The translations under genes were made by a program, and so were the position numbers. The notes under the pieces are model-generated. The model searched no databases and had not been told where the DNA came from. It was given only the letters and a program-made list of their open reading frames with translations. Positions 24,002 to 35,831 of a DNA stretch of 64,000 bases are shown here, piece after piece (the stretch's first letter is position 1; the number at the start of each line of letters is the position of its first letter). Source of the stretch: Salvia splendens (Eukaryota; Streptophyta; Magnoliopsida; Lamiales; Lamiaceae); NCBI RefSeq assembly GCF_004379255.2, contig NC_056041.1, forward strand, positions 15,283,559 through 15,347,558, read 5' to 3'.

Positions 24002-27000
24002 CTATCTGATTCCCAGTTGTCTTAAAGAATCTGGGCCGACAAGGAACACACGTTTCGGTGTTTGATACCGGAAAACTACTACTCCTTTATATGCTGCTCT
24101 TGGGACCCCGTCCTGCAAAATGTAATAAATCATCAGAAGATTGAAGAGGATGAATTCCCTCCAGGCCTACCTACTTCCACACAGACAGGGGGGAAACCCT
24201 CTAGTTGGTGTTGTGACACACAAGTTAGTTGTGAAAAGTAAGACAAGAAAACCACTATAACAGCAATTACCTTCCATTCTTCAAAAATACCGAACTGACT
24301 TGCAATCTGCTCAAAGTTTTGCTGGTCTTGGTACAATATACGGACATCTCCTTTTATGTTAGATGCCTTCAGAACAGCATTGGTTTCTTGTATAGGAGTC
24401 GCTTTTTTTACCAAATCAGCAAAGTGCTCCACATACTTGTCCTATAAATGCTTTTAGATTTAGAATATTCTAAGCAATTGATTTTCTGTATGTTATGACA
24501 CTATACAATCACCCTACAAGAATTTACCTCCTCCAGGTAGCTTAGGTCCATTGACTTCCAATCAACCTTCCATACAGATGACATGAGATGTTTTCAGAAA
24601 ACGGCAAGCACAAGAAGAGGTGATGAATAAAGGCCAAATGGTACCTGGACGTCATTCAGTTTTATGGGTTCGAGATATTGTTTGAAGAACTGACCCATAC
24701 TAGAACCCTGTGAAAAAATATCCTCATGAATGCAAGTACTGAGGGAAACAATTTCAAGCACACTACTTTATTTAAACACTAAAACTTATTTCATAAAGCA
24801 ATCTGGAGATTGATTCAATACGTACATGCTCTCCAAAATTATATGTTCTGCATACTTCTGGGCGAATGAACTGTCGTCCTTTGTGATTTTCTTGCAGTCT
24901 CAGCCAATCATCCCAATAAGTAATTTTTGGTCAAGAAAATACTCAAGATTGCAGTACGTATATAAACCGTACTTTTAGATTTATAAATATCAATTTTCAA
25001 TATTTAATAAATATGAACATACAAATACAACACATGAAGGATATGCCTTTGGCCATTTAGGAGAAAGTTCATCCCATGTGGATCTTGTAAGCATCCACCC
25101 AAGGCCCGGGAAAAAATCTGAGCGGTAAAGCACATCTGCAAGATGTATGTGAATATGTAAATGAACTCCTAGGGTAGATAGACCACCAAATTGAGCAATG
25201 GATCAGCACCAAATTATTACCATCCATAGAGCGCATGATGTACATTATCAGCATGGAAAATTAAATAGATGTGATACCAAAGAGTCATGGTAATACAAGA
25301 GTCAAGTAGGCAAAATATATATTTAGGATTTGTTTAGAAATAAGAACTATTACTAGATTTTTATTAGTGTCATTCTTCTAGGAATTCAACTACTAAATCA
25401 TTATTCAGATTTAGAATTTCCAATCATATTTCTCAACCATGATGTTTGGAGAGTATATTCCAAGTCCAACCAATTTTTCATCCCTATTACTCTTGTTTTT
25501 GCATCACCAGTTCACTCGATCTACCCAAGTTCAAAGGAATCTACGAAATTGTACGCAGACAATTTTTTAAGAGTTTTGAAGAATCTTTATAAGGAACTAA
25601 CTTACAAGGGTCATGCACAAACTGTTTTTGTCCATTGTCATTCCATGAAGAAATTGCCATGATGGACCTGCAAAGTTTATACATAACAAATTGAAGCAGC
25701 TTTAGCCAGAAACTGGAGATGAACATAACTATATATTGTTCAGATATCACGAGAGTAAAAAAACCTCACTTGTCACGGTCCATGAGGGCAGCCCCAGCCT
25801 CAAAAAAGTCAAAGAAATCAGGAGCAATTTCCATATCATCTGCATGTTGAGATATGCTCAGCGTGAATAAAACAAATAAACTAGAAAGGATCAGAAACAT
25901 TAATTCATAGACACCTTCAAGGATGATCACCCGGCTAAATTTATGTTTGTAGAACAACTGATCTAGTGCCCACTTATAATGCCCTGTAAGACAATAGATT
26001 AAAGTATAGCAATTTGCTCAAACAGAACAGATTATCAAGAATAACAAATTTGAAAACTTTACGTGCAATCTTGTAGTATGCTATCATCTCCCCAGGCCTT
26101 TCTGTATGCACAGGTTCATAATCCAGATGCTGTAGATATGAGTATCATGTTAGTGTTATCATAGTTCAGTAAATATGACAGACTTTGACTTGAGATAACT
26201 AAGTCCGGCCATCTCGTAATTGATGTCTTGGAAAAATAGCTAGATTTCCATTGTATATTTGTGTTTAAATTAAAATGCAAATGTGGGGGAAAACTGAATA
26301 ATGCCTTGTGAAATTGGCTGGCTTCAAACTCAGCTAGTAAAGCATGATGCTATTTGTGACGAAATGAGATGGAAATCAAGTACCTGCATGTAGCTTAGCT
26401 GATCATAACTCAATGCTGTACTTTTAACCTTTGGATCTGGCCCATCCTGCTCAAAATGACAAAGAGAATAATAATCTATATGTAATAATCCCTCCTTATT
26501 CTGAATTATGTACTGCATACTTGAGAAATGATGTGTACTAATACGGTTAAAAGTATTAATTTTAGGTACCTGTGATATGAAGAGAGGATATTTTGATGCA
26601 ACAGGACTTTGGTACCTATAAGGACGAGATATATAGTCAGTAGACTGCTAGCAGTTAGAGCGCCAAAAAAATGGAGTGAAATGAATCATACGTCAAAATC
26701 GACTTAATAGTCCTGTCAAGATAATCAGCACGGTTACAGGCCATAACCACGACAGCTGCTACTGGAGCCTGATCATTCAGGAGCATGTTCAGTGAAAAGA
26801 TGTTGATGGAATAGCATGAGGGACAAGAAATCATATACTTCAACTCAACAAACCTGTACATCACCAACCAGTTTCTCAACACCCTTCCCTGCAGTATAAC
26901 AGAGATATAGTCATTATCATACTACATCCAGCCATCAACCAGGGGAAATAGGCTAAGCCCACAGCAAAAATAGGCTACAAAAGAAGAGGAGAAAGGGGGA

Positions 27001-28767
27001 CGAATGTGTAACAACTAGCAATTGCGCAAACAAATATGAAGCATAAATAGATTGATTGTTGTAAAATAATGATGATAAATATACTCCCAGAGGCAAAAAC
27101 CGCACATACAATAACAGCGACATTTTTAAGTACGTGTAAGTTGTGTAACCCCATTAGCAAGACAAAGTGAAACTTCAACGAGGTTCAGTGGCTAGAGAAA
27201 CAATGCCACAAAGTGATGCATGTGGTGCTACATGAATTTAGATAAAATTTGAAAAAAATCCTTGAACAAATACAAAAGAGGGTACAGGACTTCTGTGTGC
27301 AATTCCAGCAATTAGTAATCGACAAACATTCTATGTACCAAGAGTCTTTCATTGTTGCGTTGCCGGTGCCCTTAATTGAATAACAATTGTAGTTCTAGGC
27401 AATTGCTGAGTTCCACATTGAGAAGTATTGTCCTTATGTCTTATTCTTCTTGCATGTAATGTACGACTGTATGAGTACTCTACTTTTCAAATTAGTCATA
27501 CCAAGAGCAGTAGGGACTAGGTCACTAGGGTACACGATGAATAGCTTGTTCCATAAAAGTATTGAAAACAGTTTCTTGGGAGATAAAAGAATGGTTAAAC
27601 AAACATACGTTGCAGATCTTGAACAAGAGCTCTCAACTGGCTGCACTCCAGATCTTGGCGTTTCTTTTCTTCTGAAATTCAGAACTCATAATAGTAAAAT
27701 CAGCAAGATATCCTTTTAAACTGCAGTCCTAAACAAGATACTAAACCCCTCTAGGTTGAGATGATTCCACATATCGAAATTTGAAGTAGAATGATAGTGC
27801 ACCTTCAAGAGAAAGAAGTCGTCCTTGTTGTGAGCTAATCTGATCAATCAGTAATCGTGTCTGTCTTGTACACTGATTTTCTGCCTCAATCTGGAATCAG
27901 AAAATCATGAGGCTTTTATCACACACTTCATATTTGCAAAGTGAGATGTATAATTAGGAGAATCATTTTCAAGTTCTCCATACAGACAGAACTTGGAATT
28001 GAGAGTTCTGAACTTTGCTTAGTTACATGAAACAAAAAAATGCTGAAAAGGTCCAGAAACTAATACTGTGGCCAGACCACAACCAGAATGCAATAGAAGG
28101 TTTATATGGTAATGTTAGCATGAGTGCCTCACTAATAAGACATATTTAAGTCTCTATTATATTCACCGAATTAAATGAAGGTGACATACAGCATCATTTA
28201 GGCGATCCGCATACTCTGATTGTGTGGCAAAAAGGCGCATCTGCACATCAAGAAAATGAATCAGTCAGTAGGACCATAATTTTATCAAAACAAGCAGCAC
28301 AAGGCATTCCCAGTATAATCAACCCTGCCAAAAACAAAAAAAATGAAAAGGAGAAAAAAAATTAACAAAATCATTCAGATTGTATGTGCTGAGGAAGAAA
28401 ATGGCTTATTGCAATTCATAACATAATTCAGATAGTTGCACAGCAAAATCACAACTTCACTCCATCTGCAGTAGCCATCAATAAGAAAATCCAGTTATGA
28501 TAAGCTAAGTCAATCACTAAAAAGATGAGATTCCAAAATTTTGCTCAACAATATCACGACTCCAAATATGCTGGCTGTCCGATTAGGATCACCCACAATT
28601 AAGAAATTCTGATTGCAGAGTAATACAGAAATATACTCCATTTAATTCATTGAGGGGAAAATTTTGAATTAGAGAAAAGCAACTAAATAGGGTTAAACCT
28701 GGATGTAGATGAACGGCACGGCGGCGACGAGGAGGAGGTACCGGTAGTCGCAAGAGCACCTCCTCAT
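24002..28767 (-). CDS. CGL1: Alpha-1,3-mannosyl-glycoprotein beta-1,2-N-acetylglucosaminyltransferase (GnTI)
   Basis: A Golgi enzyme that adds the first GlcNAc to Man5GlcNAc2, opening the route to complex N-glycans. Eighteen exons (minus): 28699-28767, 28190-28240, 27803-27890, 27609-27671, 26854-26888, 26692-26768, 26570-26615, 26384-26446, 26063-26129, 25915-25983, 25770-25839, 25606-25667, 25045-25135, 24826-24919, 24645-24707, 24528-24566, 24271-24441 and 24002-24112. Together they are 1329 bases, 442 residues, matching the family (about 445). A short cytosolic tail MRRCSCDYR precedes the signal anchor (YLLLVAAVPFIYI) and a coiled-coil stem. The GT13 domain has VVVMACNRADYL, the metal-binding LEDDMEIAPDFF and a GLGWML block. 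The intron at 24920-25044 is U12-type AT-AC; all others fit GT-AG. Confidence 0.95.
24920..25044 (-). other. U12-type AT-AC intron of GnTI
   Basis: On the gene's strand the intron begins ATATCCTT, the exact U12 5' splice consensus, and ends TTAC. TTTCTTGAC, one base off the TTCCTTRAY branch-site consensus, places its branch A 11 bases before the 3' border. Using AT-AC joins GC and T to give the expected ...PKAYWDDW with the frame preserved. No GT-AG pair gives this result. Confidence 0.9.
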
Positions 28768-29280
28768 TCTCGATTGATTGAATACTCTCTCTCTCTCTCT
28801 GTTGGTGTTGGTTGTCGAAAAAATCAATATAGCTTCCAACAGAAGAAACGACGCGCAACTGCCCCAAGTCCACCACTGCAACGACTTGGGAAATTTGGAT
28901 CTGAAAACTCGTTAGTTAAAAAAATTCCAGCTGAAAATCAAAATCTGCTATTTCACGGAAGGTGATTCCATCCGCCCTAGCTTGAACATTCAATATTTTT
29001 ACTGCAAATCACACAATGTTGCATGTATTTTTCCCCTCCCCTCTTGTTGAAGTTTGTATGCCATGGTTTCCAAATCAATGAATATGAAGAAACATTTTTG
29101 CACTTGTTTAATCCATTCGATCTCAAGAAATGATTTTTTAAAATACATATAATCGGTATTAAATTAAATGAAGTTTGGTAATTTGTATTTCTACTAATTT
29201 TAATAAGTATTACCGAAAAATAATCAAATTTGGGAAAATTATGATCTGTCTCACTATTTTGATTAATAAAGGAAACTACG
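28768..29280. promoter_or_regulatory. Leader and promoter side of the GnTI gene
   Basis: A CT dinucleotide run (28785-28801) lies about 20 bases upstream of the GnTI start. Beyond it the DNA is AT-rich with no gene. Confidence 0.4.
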
Positions 29281-29291
29281 ATGTTATCGAC

Positions 29292-29690
29292 GGGGTAAAT
29301 ACACAACTTAGTATCATATTAGTACAAAAAGTTTGAAGTTGACATAAATCATATAAAAAGTTTCTTTCGTGTTTTAATTTAGTACATTCTGTTATGTGTT
29401 TAAATAGTGTTAACTTTTTACTTATATGACGTACAAACCATGAAACAATTATAAAAAAAAATTGTACCAATATGAAACAATCATAAAACTTTGTGTACCA
29501 ATATGAAACAATGATGAAACATTTTGTACTTCACATAGACAAATAGTTAACGCTGGTTAAATACATATAACGGAATGTACTAAATTGAAACACGAATGAA
29601 ACTTTTTGTATGATTTATGTCAACTTCAAAATTTTCGTAATAATATGAAACAAATGTGATACATTTTATATGAGTTGTGTATTTACCCAT
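29292..29690. mobile_element. MULE-type MITE with long terminal inverted repeats
   Basis: The ends GGGTAAATACACAACT and AGTTGTGTATTTACCC open inverted repeats that run about 130 bases inward (TTGAAGTTGACATAAATCAT against its complement). The flanks ATGTTATCGAC (29281-29291) and ATGTTGTCGAC (29691-29701) are an 11-bp duplication with one mismatch, as expected for Mutator-like insertion. There is no coding capacity. Confidence 0.8.
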
Positions 29691-29701
29691 GTTGTCGACT
29701 T

Positions 29702-30420
29702 AAACAATTGCAAATGATCTGATTCGGACGACGATAATTCAAAAAGGAGATTGGATTGTCATATGGAAAGCGATGATTCAACGAGCTCAATGGCTTGTTG
29801 GAGGAGACCTTAATCAAAGTACTTGTTCACGCTTTAATTCGGGACATCAATTACTTCTTCAAAACTAGGGTTTTGGCGTTTGACACGATAGAAGACAAAT
29901 TTTTTAAGAGTATTTACTTTTTAAAAAATATATATATAAATCAAAATGACATCATTTAATACACTAGTCACATCATCAAATTAATACATGTATATGTGTT
30001 AGTACATTATGCATAATAAGTGACTGAAATAAGACCTCTTATGAACAATTATAATCAAAGTTAAACAGTTATTTATATTTTAAAATTTTAGAATACCGAT
30101 TTTTGAAGTAGAGAACATCTAAACTTTTTTATTTTCCCCATAATTCATCTTTAAAATTCATTGAACTTGAATTGATCATTTAATGATCTTTATAATTTAA
30201 CTTGACGATCGTCAGTTGACGAGAGTTCAAGTCTTTCTAGGAAATATCTCATGAGATAACTAATTGAAATGATTTGACGATCCAAAATTTTATTAATGGG
30301 CTCTATAATTTTTTATGGAAATTCCAATGATTGCAAGAGGCCCAAGTAGTTTTATCACATAAACTAAAAATTAGTATGAAGCATTAAGTACGTAGCACAT
30401 GATAGGAATATAAGTAGATA
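29702..30420. other. AT-rich intergenic DNA
   Basis: No gene or defined repeat was recognised. The part next to 30420 is the 3' side of the reductase gene. Confidence 0.5.
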
Positions 30421-31634
30421 CTAATATCTGTATGGAGAGAGAAGTCCCTGCAAGGTTAAAGACTGAACACAATCATCAAACATTTCTTCAATAGATCTGA
30501 ATGTCATTCCCAATCCCTTGAGCTTCGAGACGTCCAAATCATAATGTGGTCTCTCATATTTGAGCAATCTGAAATCAAAAAATGAATAGCCATTAATTTA
30601 ATGCACGTTCTCACAAAATTTAGAGAGAGAGAAAGCCTACGTTTTGGGAATTGGTAGGGACGGATAACGCGACGAGAGAATCGCGACCAACTCATCAACG
30701 TCGACGACAGTGGAGCTGCAGAGATAACGGCCTCGTGCGCTTTGATTCTCATAGACCAGAATTTGACTCAACGCAACATCATCAATGTGAACATATCCCA
30801 TCCTTCCATGCCACTCGAATCTCTCCTTCTCCCCTTTCAGCAATCCAACCACATCACTCGCTGTGGAGCTCAACGCAGCGGGCAAGCTCGGCCCGATCAC
30901 AAACGACGGCATCACCGTCACCAGATCGATGCCGCTCTCCTCGCAGAATCTCCAAGCCGCCTTCTCCGCCAGCGTTTTCGACAACGCGTACCAGATCTGC
31001 AGCTTCTCGCACAGCTCCTCGCTGCTCCACGACGACTCGTCCAGAGGCGCCGCGCCGCCGAGATCCGCTCGGATCCGCACCGTCGACGACGAGGACGTCA
31101 GAACCACGCGGCGCAGCGATGGATTCCGCTTGCACGAGCGCAGCACGTTCAGCGTCCCGTCGATTGCAGGTTGCAGTATCTCAACCTGATTAAATTCAAT
31201 TCGATTCAATTCAATTAACAATCTCAATTATGATTAGCTACTGCGGCCTTGCCTTGGGATCGGACTTAGGGGTGCCGAGCACGGGCGAGGCGAGATGGAA
31301 AACGCCATGGCATCCGAAAACGGCGTCGTCGAAGCTCCCCTCCTTGAGCAGATCGGCCTGAACTAGCTCCAGTCTCTCTGGCGCTCCCTCCAGCCTTCGG
31401 AGATGGCCTACTCTGTTCTCGTCATCTGCGAATTGCGATTCATCAGGTCATTAATGAATTGATTCGGTTAATGTTGCGCAAGTATAAATGTATAGGTATA
31501 CCTGGATCTCTGACGGTGCCGATTACTCGATAACCTGAGAGAAGAAGGCGCTTCACCAGCCACGAAGCTACAAAACCTGAAGCGCCAGTCACGCATACTT
31601 TCTTCCCCTCCAAATCCTTCATCCTTTCCTCCAT
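30421..31634 (-). CDS. NADPH-dependent reductase, CCR/DFR-like (extended SDR)
   Basis: A soluble NADP-dependent reductase of the cinnamoyl-CoA reductase / dihydroflavonol reductase / tetraketide pyrone reductase group; its substrate cannot be read from sequence. Four exons (minus): 31502-31634, 31253-31425, 30641-31185 and 30421-30568, together 999 bases, 332 residues. The N-terminal Rossmann motif is [17 protein letters not shown]. The catalytic YxxxK is in [10 protein letters not shown] (about residue 160); a Ser-rich TSSSSTVR block carries the catalytic Ser. The true CCR signature KNWYCYGK is absent, which argues against a lignin CCR. The second intron has a GC donor (AAG|GCAAGG); no nearby GT keeps the frame. 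A second in-frame Met at residue 5 is an alternative start. Confidence 0.88.
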
Positions 31635-31827
31635 TGGTCACTTTCCAAATTCATCCAACTTATTCAATTATGTATGTATGCAGACTAAATTTAAAGCATG
31701 TGCTACGTAAATGAAGTATGGGCCCGTGGTGCTAAATGTGTGTTGACTGTGTACTGGTTAGGAGTAGGTAGGGAAGCTAAAAGAAGATGAAAATAGTACT
31801 CAATGCAACTAGTGGAGTGGAGTATTT

Positions 31828-34713
31828 TTTTTTTCCTTAAACACCTTAGCGGTGGGGGGTTAGGCAGACCCCCAACCTGTCCATATCATCCAAAATGGTA
31901 AAAGTCGTAAACATACATAGTCCAAGCCCGAAAGTGACTTGAACTAGAAAATCAAGCTAAGACAGCCCCACAAGTCGGGCGCTATCTATCAATCAATCAA
32001 GCAAAAAAGCTATGTAACAAGGAACCAAAACATACGTACCCATGGCTGGCCCAAAAGTGACCAACCCATAAGGAAGAAAATAGTTATACAATTCAAAAAA
32101 CTAAAAACCTAGTCGATCATCTATCTCGGTACCTGAATCTGAAGTTCGGATAGCCCAACTGGTCCATCCTCACAAGTGCCTTCAAGTACCGAGGTGCTGT
32201 ATCCGCATCGAAGAATGTGAGGGCAGGGGTCTGGACCCCCCTACCTGCTAAAAAATCCGCTGCTCGATTGCCCTCCCGATGGATGTGAGAGAAGCGCGTC
32301 TGCAACTGTGAGAGCAAAAGACGAATGCTAACCATGTGGTGTCGCACGTCCGCTGCTCCCCTACGGTCTGAAGTGAACACCGCGACCACTGCTGCTGCAT
32401 CCAACTCGACCCAGACCTGTGATGAGAACTCCAAAGCCATCCTCAGACCATGAAGAAGAGCAAGAAGCTCCGCCTCAAAGCCCGACGCGGCTACAAGGGG
32501 CGTGCAAAAGGCCCTCAGGAGAGAACCGTCTGAACCACGAACCACTCCCCCACCACCAGCCTGTCCATTCGAGGTAGAAAAGGCCCCGTCTGTGTTCAGC
32601 TTTACCCAAGGAGCATCAGGTGGATGCCAAAGAACACTCAAGGACCTCAGAACTCGCCGGCGAGGAGGAGCCATGGGCATGAAATCGGCAGCCGGGGTGC
32701 AACCACGCCAATGAAGGGGGACTAGCACACCCGCCGCCACCAAAGTCCGCAACTGATGTACAACCTGCCAAATCACATGGGAAGCACGAAAAGAAATGCT
32801 GCGATGCTTGCAGCTATTTCTCTCCGTCCAAATGAACCAGTAGACCAAGCAAGGAATAATGAAGCTGATGTGCAAGGTGGGAGCCCTGTGAGAGGACCTC
32901 CACCAGAAACCTAGTCTAAGTGCAATATCAGTGCACGTGTGAATGTGTGTGCGTATATCAGGAAACCAGCCATCAAAGTAGTCCCAAACAGACCTCGCCG
33001 ACTGACTAGACACAAACAAATGCTGTAAAGACTCGACAGAAGAAGAAGAGACACAACACAGACATTTGGAAGCAAGGGAAATACCACGGGACTGCACATG
33101 ACAATCAACAGGGATCTTCTGAAGGAGGAGGCGCCAGATGAACACGGAGGTAGTCGGGGTCAGCCCAGCATTCCACACCATGCGAAGGCCAAAGTGTCTA
33201 GGGGACCGAGTCCGGATGAGCTCCCAAGCTGAGGCCGTCGAGAACTCGCCATCACCAGTCAGACTCCATCGCATCACATCCCTACCGCCCACCTCAATCG
33301 GCACAGCCCTGATAACATCCAAAACATGCGCAGGCAAAGCATACCGAACAAGCAATTCATGCAGTTTATCATCATGCCAAGTACCATCATGCAAGAAACA
33401 AGAAACCTCGTCGGGTGGGAGAGCAGTCCCAGGCTGACAATAGGTCCGAAGGGGACGATCCCCGACCCACACGTCATCCCAGAAGCTGATCTTCCCCTCG
33501 CCAAGGGACCACCTAATGAAACAATGCACATGCTGCCTAATGACAGTGAGACGACGCCAAATAGGACTATCATGCGAAGCACAAGGAGCAACAAAGGCAC
33601 GTCCACGATGATTACAATACTTACTCAAAGTGTACTGCGCCCACAAGGAATCCTGCGAGAGGAATCTCCACCAGAGTTTAATGCTGAAAGCGGTGACCAG
33701 CTCGGGGAGGCGACGGATGCCAAGGCCTCCCTCATCCAACGGCAAGCAGATCTTATTCTTCCAACTGACCCAGTGAATCTTCTTCTGCTGTCCAACGGTG
33801 CCCCAAAAGAATCTGGCCATTATCTGCTCCAGCTCCCTCAACCAGTACCCATAGGGCTCCATGACCTGAAGGATATGGAGCGGGATAGTCATCATGGTGC
33901 TCTTGATCAGAGCAAGACGACCCCCAAGAGAGAGGTGTCTGTGGGACCAGCTGTGGATCCGGTCAACCATCTTCTGTCGGATGTCGAGGAGGTAGTCAGC
34001 CTTCAGGTTACCTTTATAGATAGGCACCCCGAGGTATGTGAAAGGGAACGCGCCCATCTGGAAGCCTCCGACCTCCGCCACCGTATCTGCCCATGATTCA
34101 AACCTCGGGTGCAAGAAGAAGTGACTCTTTCCCCGGTTCACCATCTGACCAGACACTGCCGAATAGTGGTCAAGGCAGTGCGCGAGTCTCTCAACCGCCT
34201 CCCTATGCGCCCTGGTGAAGTTGATGATGTCGTCGGCATAGGAGAGGTGGGAGATGGTGGGCGATGATCTAACAGCTCTGTACGCCATGTCCGGATGGGA
34301 ATCAACCAGCCTGTCCAAGCTCCTAGACAGGTAGTCTGCTGCAAGGACGAAGAGAGATGGGGAGAGAGGATCTCCCTGGCGAAGGCCCCGCGTCGACTGG
34401 AAGAAGCCCGCAGGAGAACCATTCACCAGAACCGAGAACCAGCACGAGGAGATGCACCGTCTGATCATACTCACCCATCCCGGCGGGAATCCCATCCTCT
34501 CAAGCACCATGAGGAGAAAAGGCCACTGCACTCTATCATAAGCCTTTGCCATGTCCAGCTTAAGTGCTAGATTAGGCGATGGGGCCCTCTTGAGGATCTT
34601 CCTGCCGATGTCATGAATCATCTCCTTAGCCAAAAGAACATTATCACAAAGCAAGCGACCCTTCACGAAACCACTCTGGTTCGGCGCCAGCACAAGAGGC
34701 AACAGCGGCGCCA
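31828..34713 (-). mobile_element. 5'-truncated LINE (L1-type non-LTR retrotransposon)
   Basis: A reverse-transcribed copy oriented on the minus strand, ending in poly(A) (T run at about 31824-31834). The perfect 17-bp direct repeats AGTGGAGTGGAGTATTT at 31811-31827 and 34714-34730 are its target-site duplication. The 5' part of ORF2 (endonuclease and the beginning of RT) is missing, the usual outcome of incomplete target-primed reverse transcription. About 280 bases of 3' untranslated region follow the stop at 32117. Confidence 0.95.
32117..34713 (-). CDS. LINE ORF2 fragment: reverse transcriptase plus RNase H, open but lacking a start
   Basis: About 865 codons remain open from the truncation point to the stop at 32117, with no internal stop or frameshift. 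RT motifs run in order: NQSGFVKGR, LALKLDMAKAYDRVQW (A), GLRQGDPLSPSLF (B), YADDIINF (C) and the GGLGIRRL block, then a zinc-finger-like CLCC region. A C-terminal RNase H follows with LNTDGAF, EAELLALLHGL and VELDAAAVV carrying the acidic residues. The endonuclease is absent. The first residues come from a TTG at the truncation junction, not from a genuine initiation codon, so the fragment is probably not translated. Confidence 0.92.
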
Positions 34714-34751
34714 AGTGGAGTGGAGTATTTCATTCCACTTGGTTGGTGTGA

Positions 34752-35448
34752 AAGCATCATTGTCACCGTCCCGGAATCAAACCTCAAGTCCCCTCCACGT
34801 CACCATTTCCCTAAATTTGAGTCCGGGGCCACAACTGCTCTAACCCTACAGGCCTTCACCTGGACCGCAACTAATAAATGACACTATTCACAACTCCAAC
34901 TTATTTTACTTGTAAAATAGAATACGTTGAACAATTAAAATACGAAAAATTCATTTTTAATTCAAAAATAATAAATTAAACTAAAAATTAAAAACATTGA
35001 AGAAAATAAGAAAATCAAAATTAGAGCTCCACTTCCAAATTTCCAACATATAATTATAAATTATACTCCATAAACTAAAAAAATGAGAGAATTAAAATAG
35101 TCTCATCTTCCCAATAAAAATGTGAAAATTAAAATAGGCTCCACTTCCCAACATTTATGCACGCCTCTTTCCCTCCCTCTCCCTCTCCCTCTCCATTCTT
35201 CTTCCCTTTCTCCATTCTTCTTCCATTTCTTCTTCAAAGGCTAAAAAAAATCAGAAGAAAAAAAAAGGAATAGGGTTTGGGGCCCGGCCCAGGAGGCTCC
35301 AACGCAGGGACTGACCGGACCCCGAGACCGTCCCCAGGCCGCAACTGCAGCCCCAGGACCGGCCTGGGTCAGAACTTCGTCGCCTCCAACGCTGAGCTCG
35401 GGCCGGGACTCGCGATTTGCGGCCAGGCCCCGAGCGTTAATGATGCTC
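34752..35448. mobile_element. Harbinger-like MITE, about 700 bp
   Basis: The left end AAGCATCATTGTCACCG and right end CGTTAATGATGCTC (followed by TTA) form imperfect terminal inverted repeats of the GAGCATC type. The interior is AT-rich on the left and GC-rich on the right (CCCGGCCC, GGCCTGGG), with a CCCTCT microsatellite near 35175. No matching left TTA was found, so the left border may be off by a few bases. It has no coding capacity. Confidence 0.6.
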
Positions 35449-35831
35449 TTAGATTTCTAATTAAAATAGGATTGAGTGTAGTATTATTTTAATCTCATGA
35501 TTATTCATTTAGTATTGAGCCGTGAGATGAATTATTTAATCATAAGATATAATCTTACAAACTGAACAACCTCGTTATATAATGTTCTTTTCTTTAGTTT
35601 CAAGTTACTACTATATTTTATAATTTTATTCCAAGAGTTTTATCAAATTTAGCTATAAATCACTCTCTAAGTTAAATTTACATAACATGTATGTATTGCA
35701 ATATCAAAATATGTTTGAGGGTCATGTGTAGTCGTCCACCCCAGTCTCCACACATAACCCAGAACCAGCCTAGCTTGTTCTCCCCCAGTAGTAATTTTCT
35801 CGCACTTTAAGCCATGTTCCATCACGCATTA

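Noticed and set aside
30651..31218. Two long frames on the plus strand over the reductase gene
   Set aside because: They are antisense to a well-supported exon with high third-position GC, which readily leaves the other strand open.
33326..34096. 256-codon frame opposite the LINE reverse transcriptase
   Set aside because: Antisense of a clear RT domain; no similarity of its own.
34712..34714. Start codon for the LINE ORF
   Set aside because: The codon is TTG at the truncation junction; the frame is simply open upstream of the break and has no real start.
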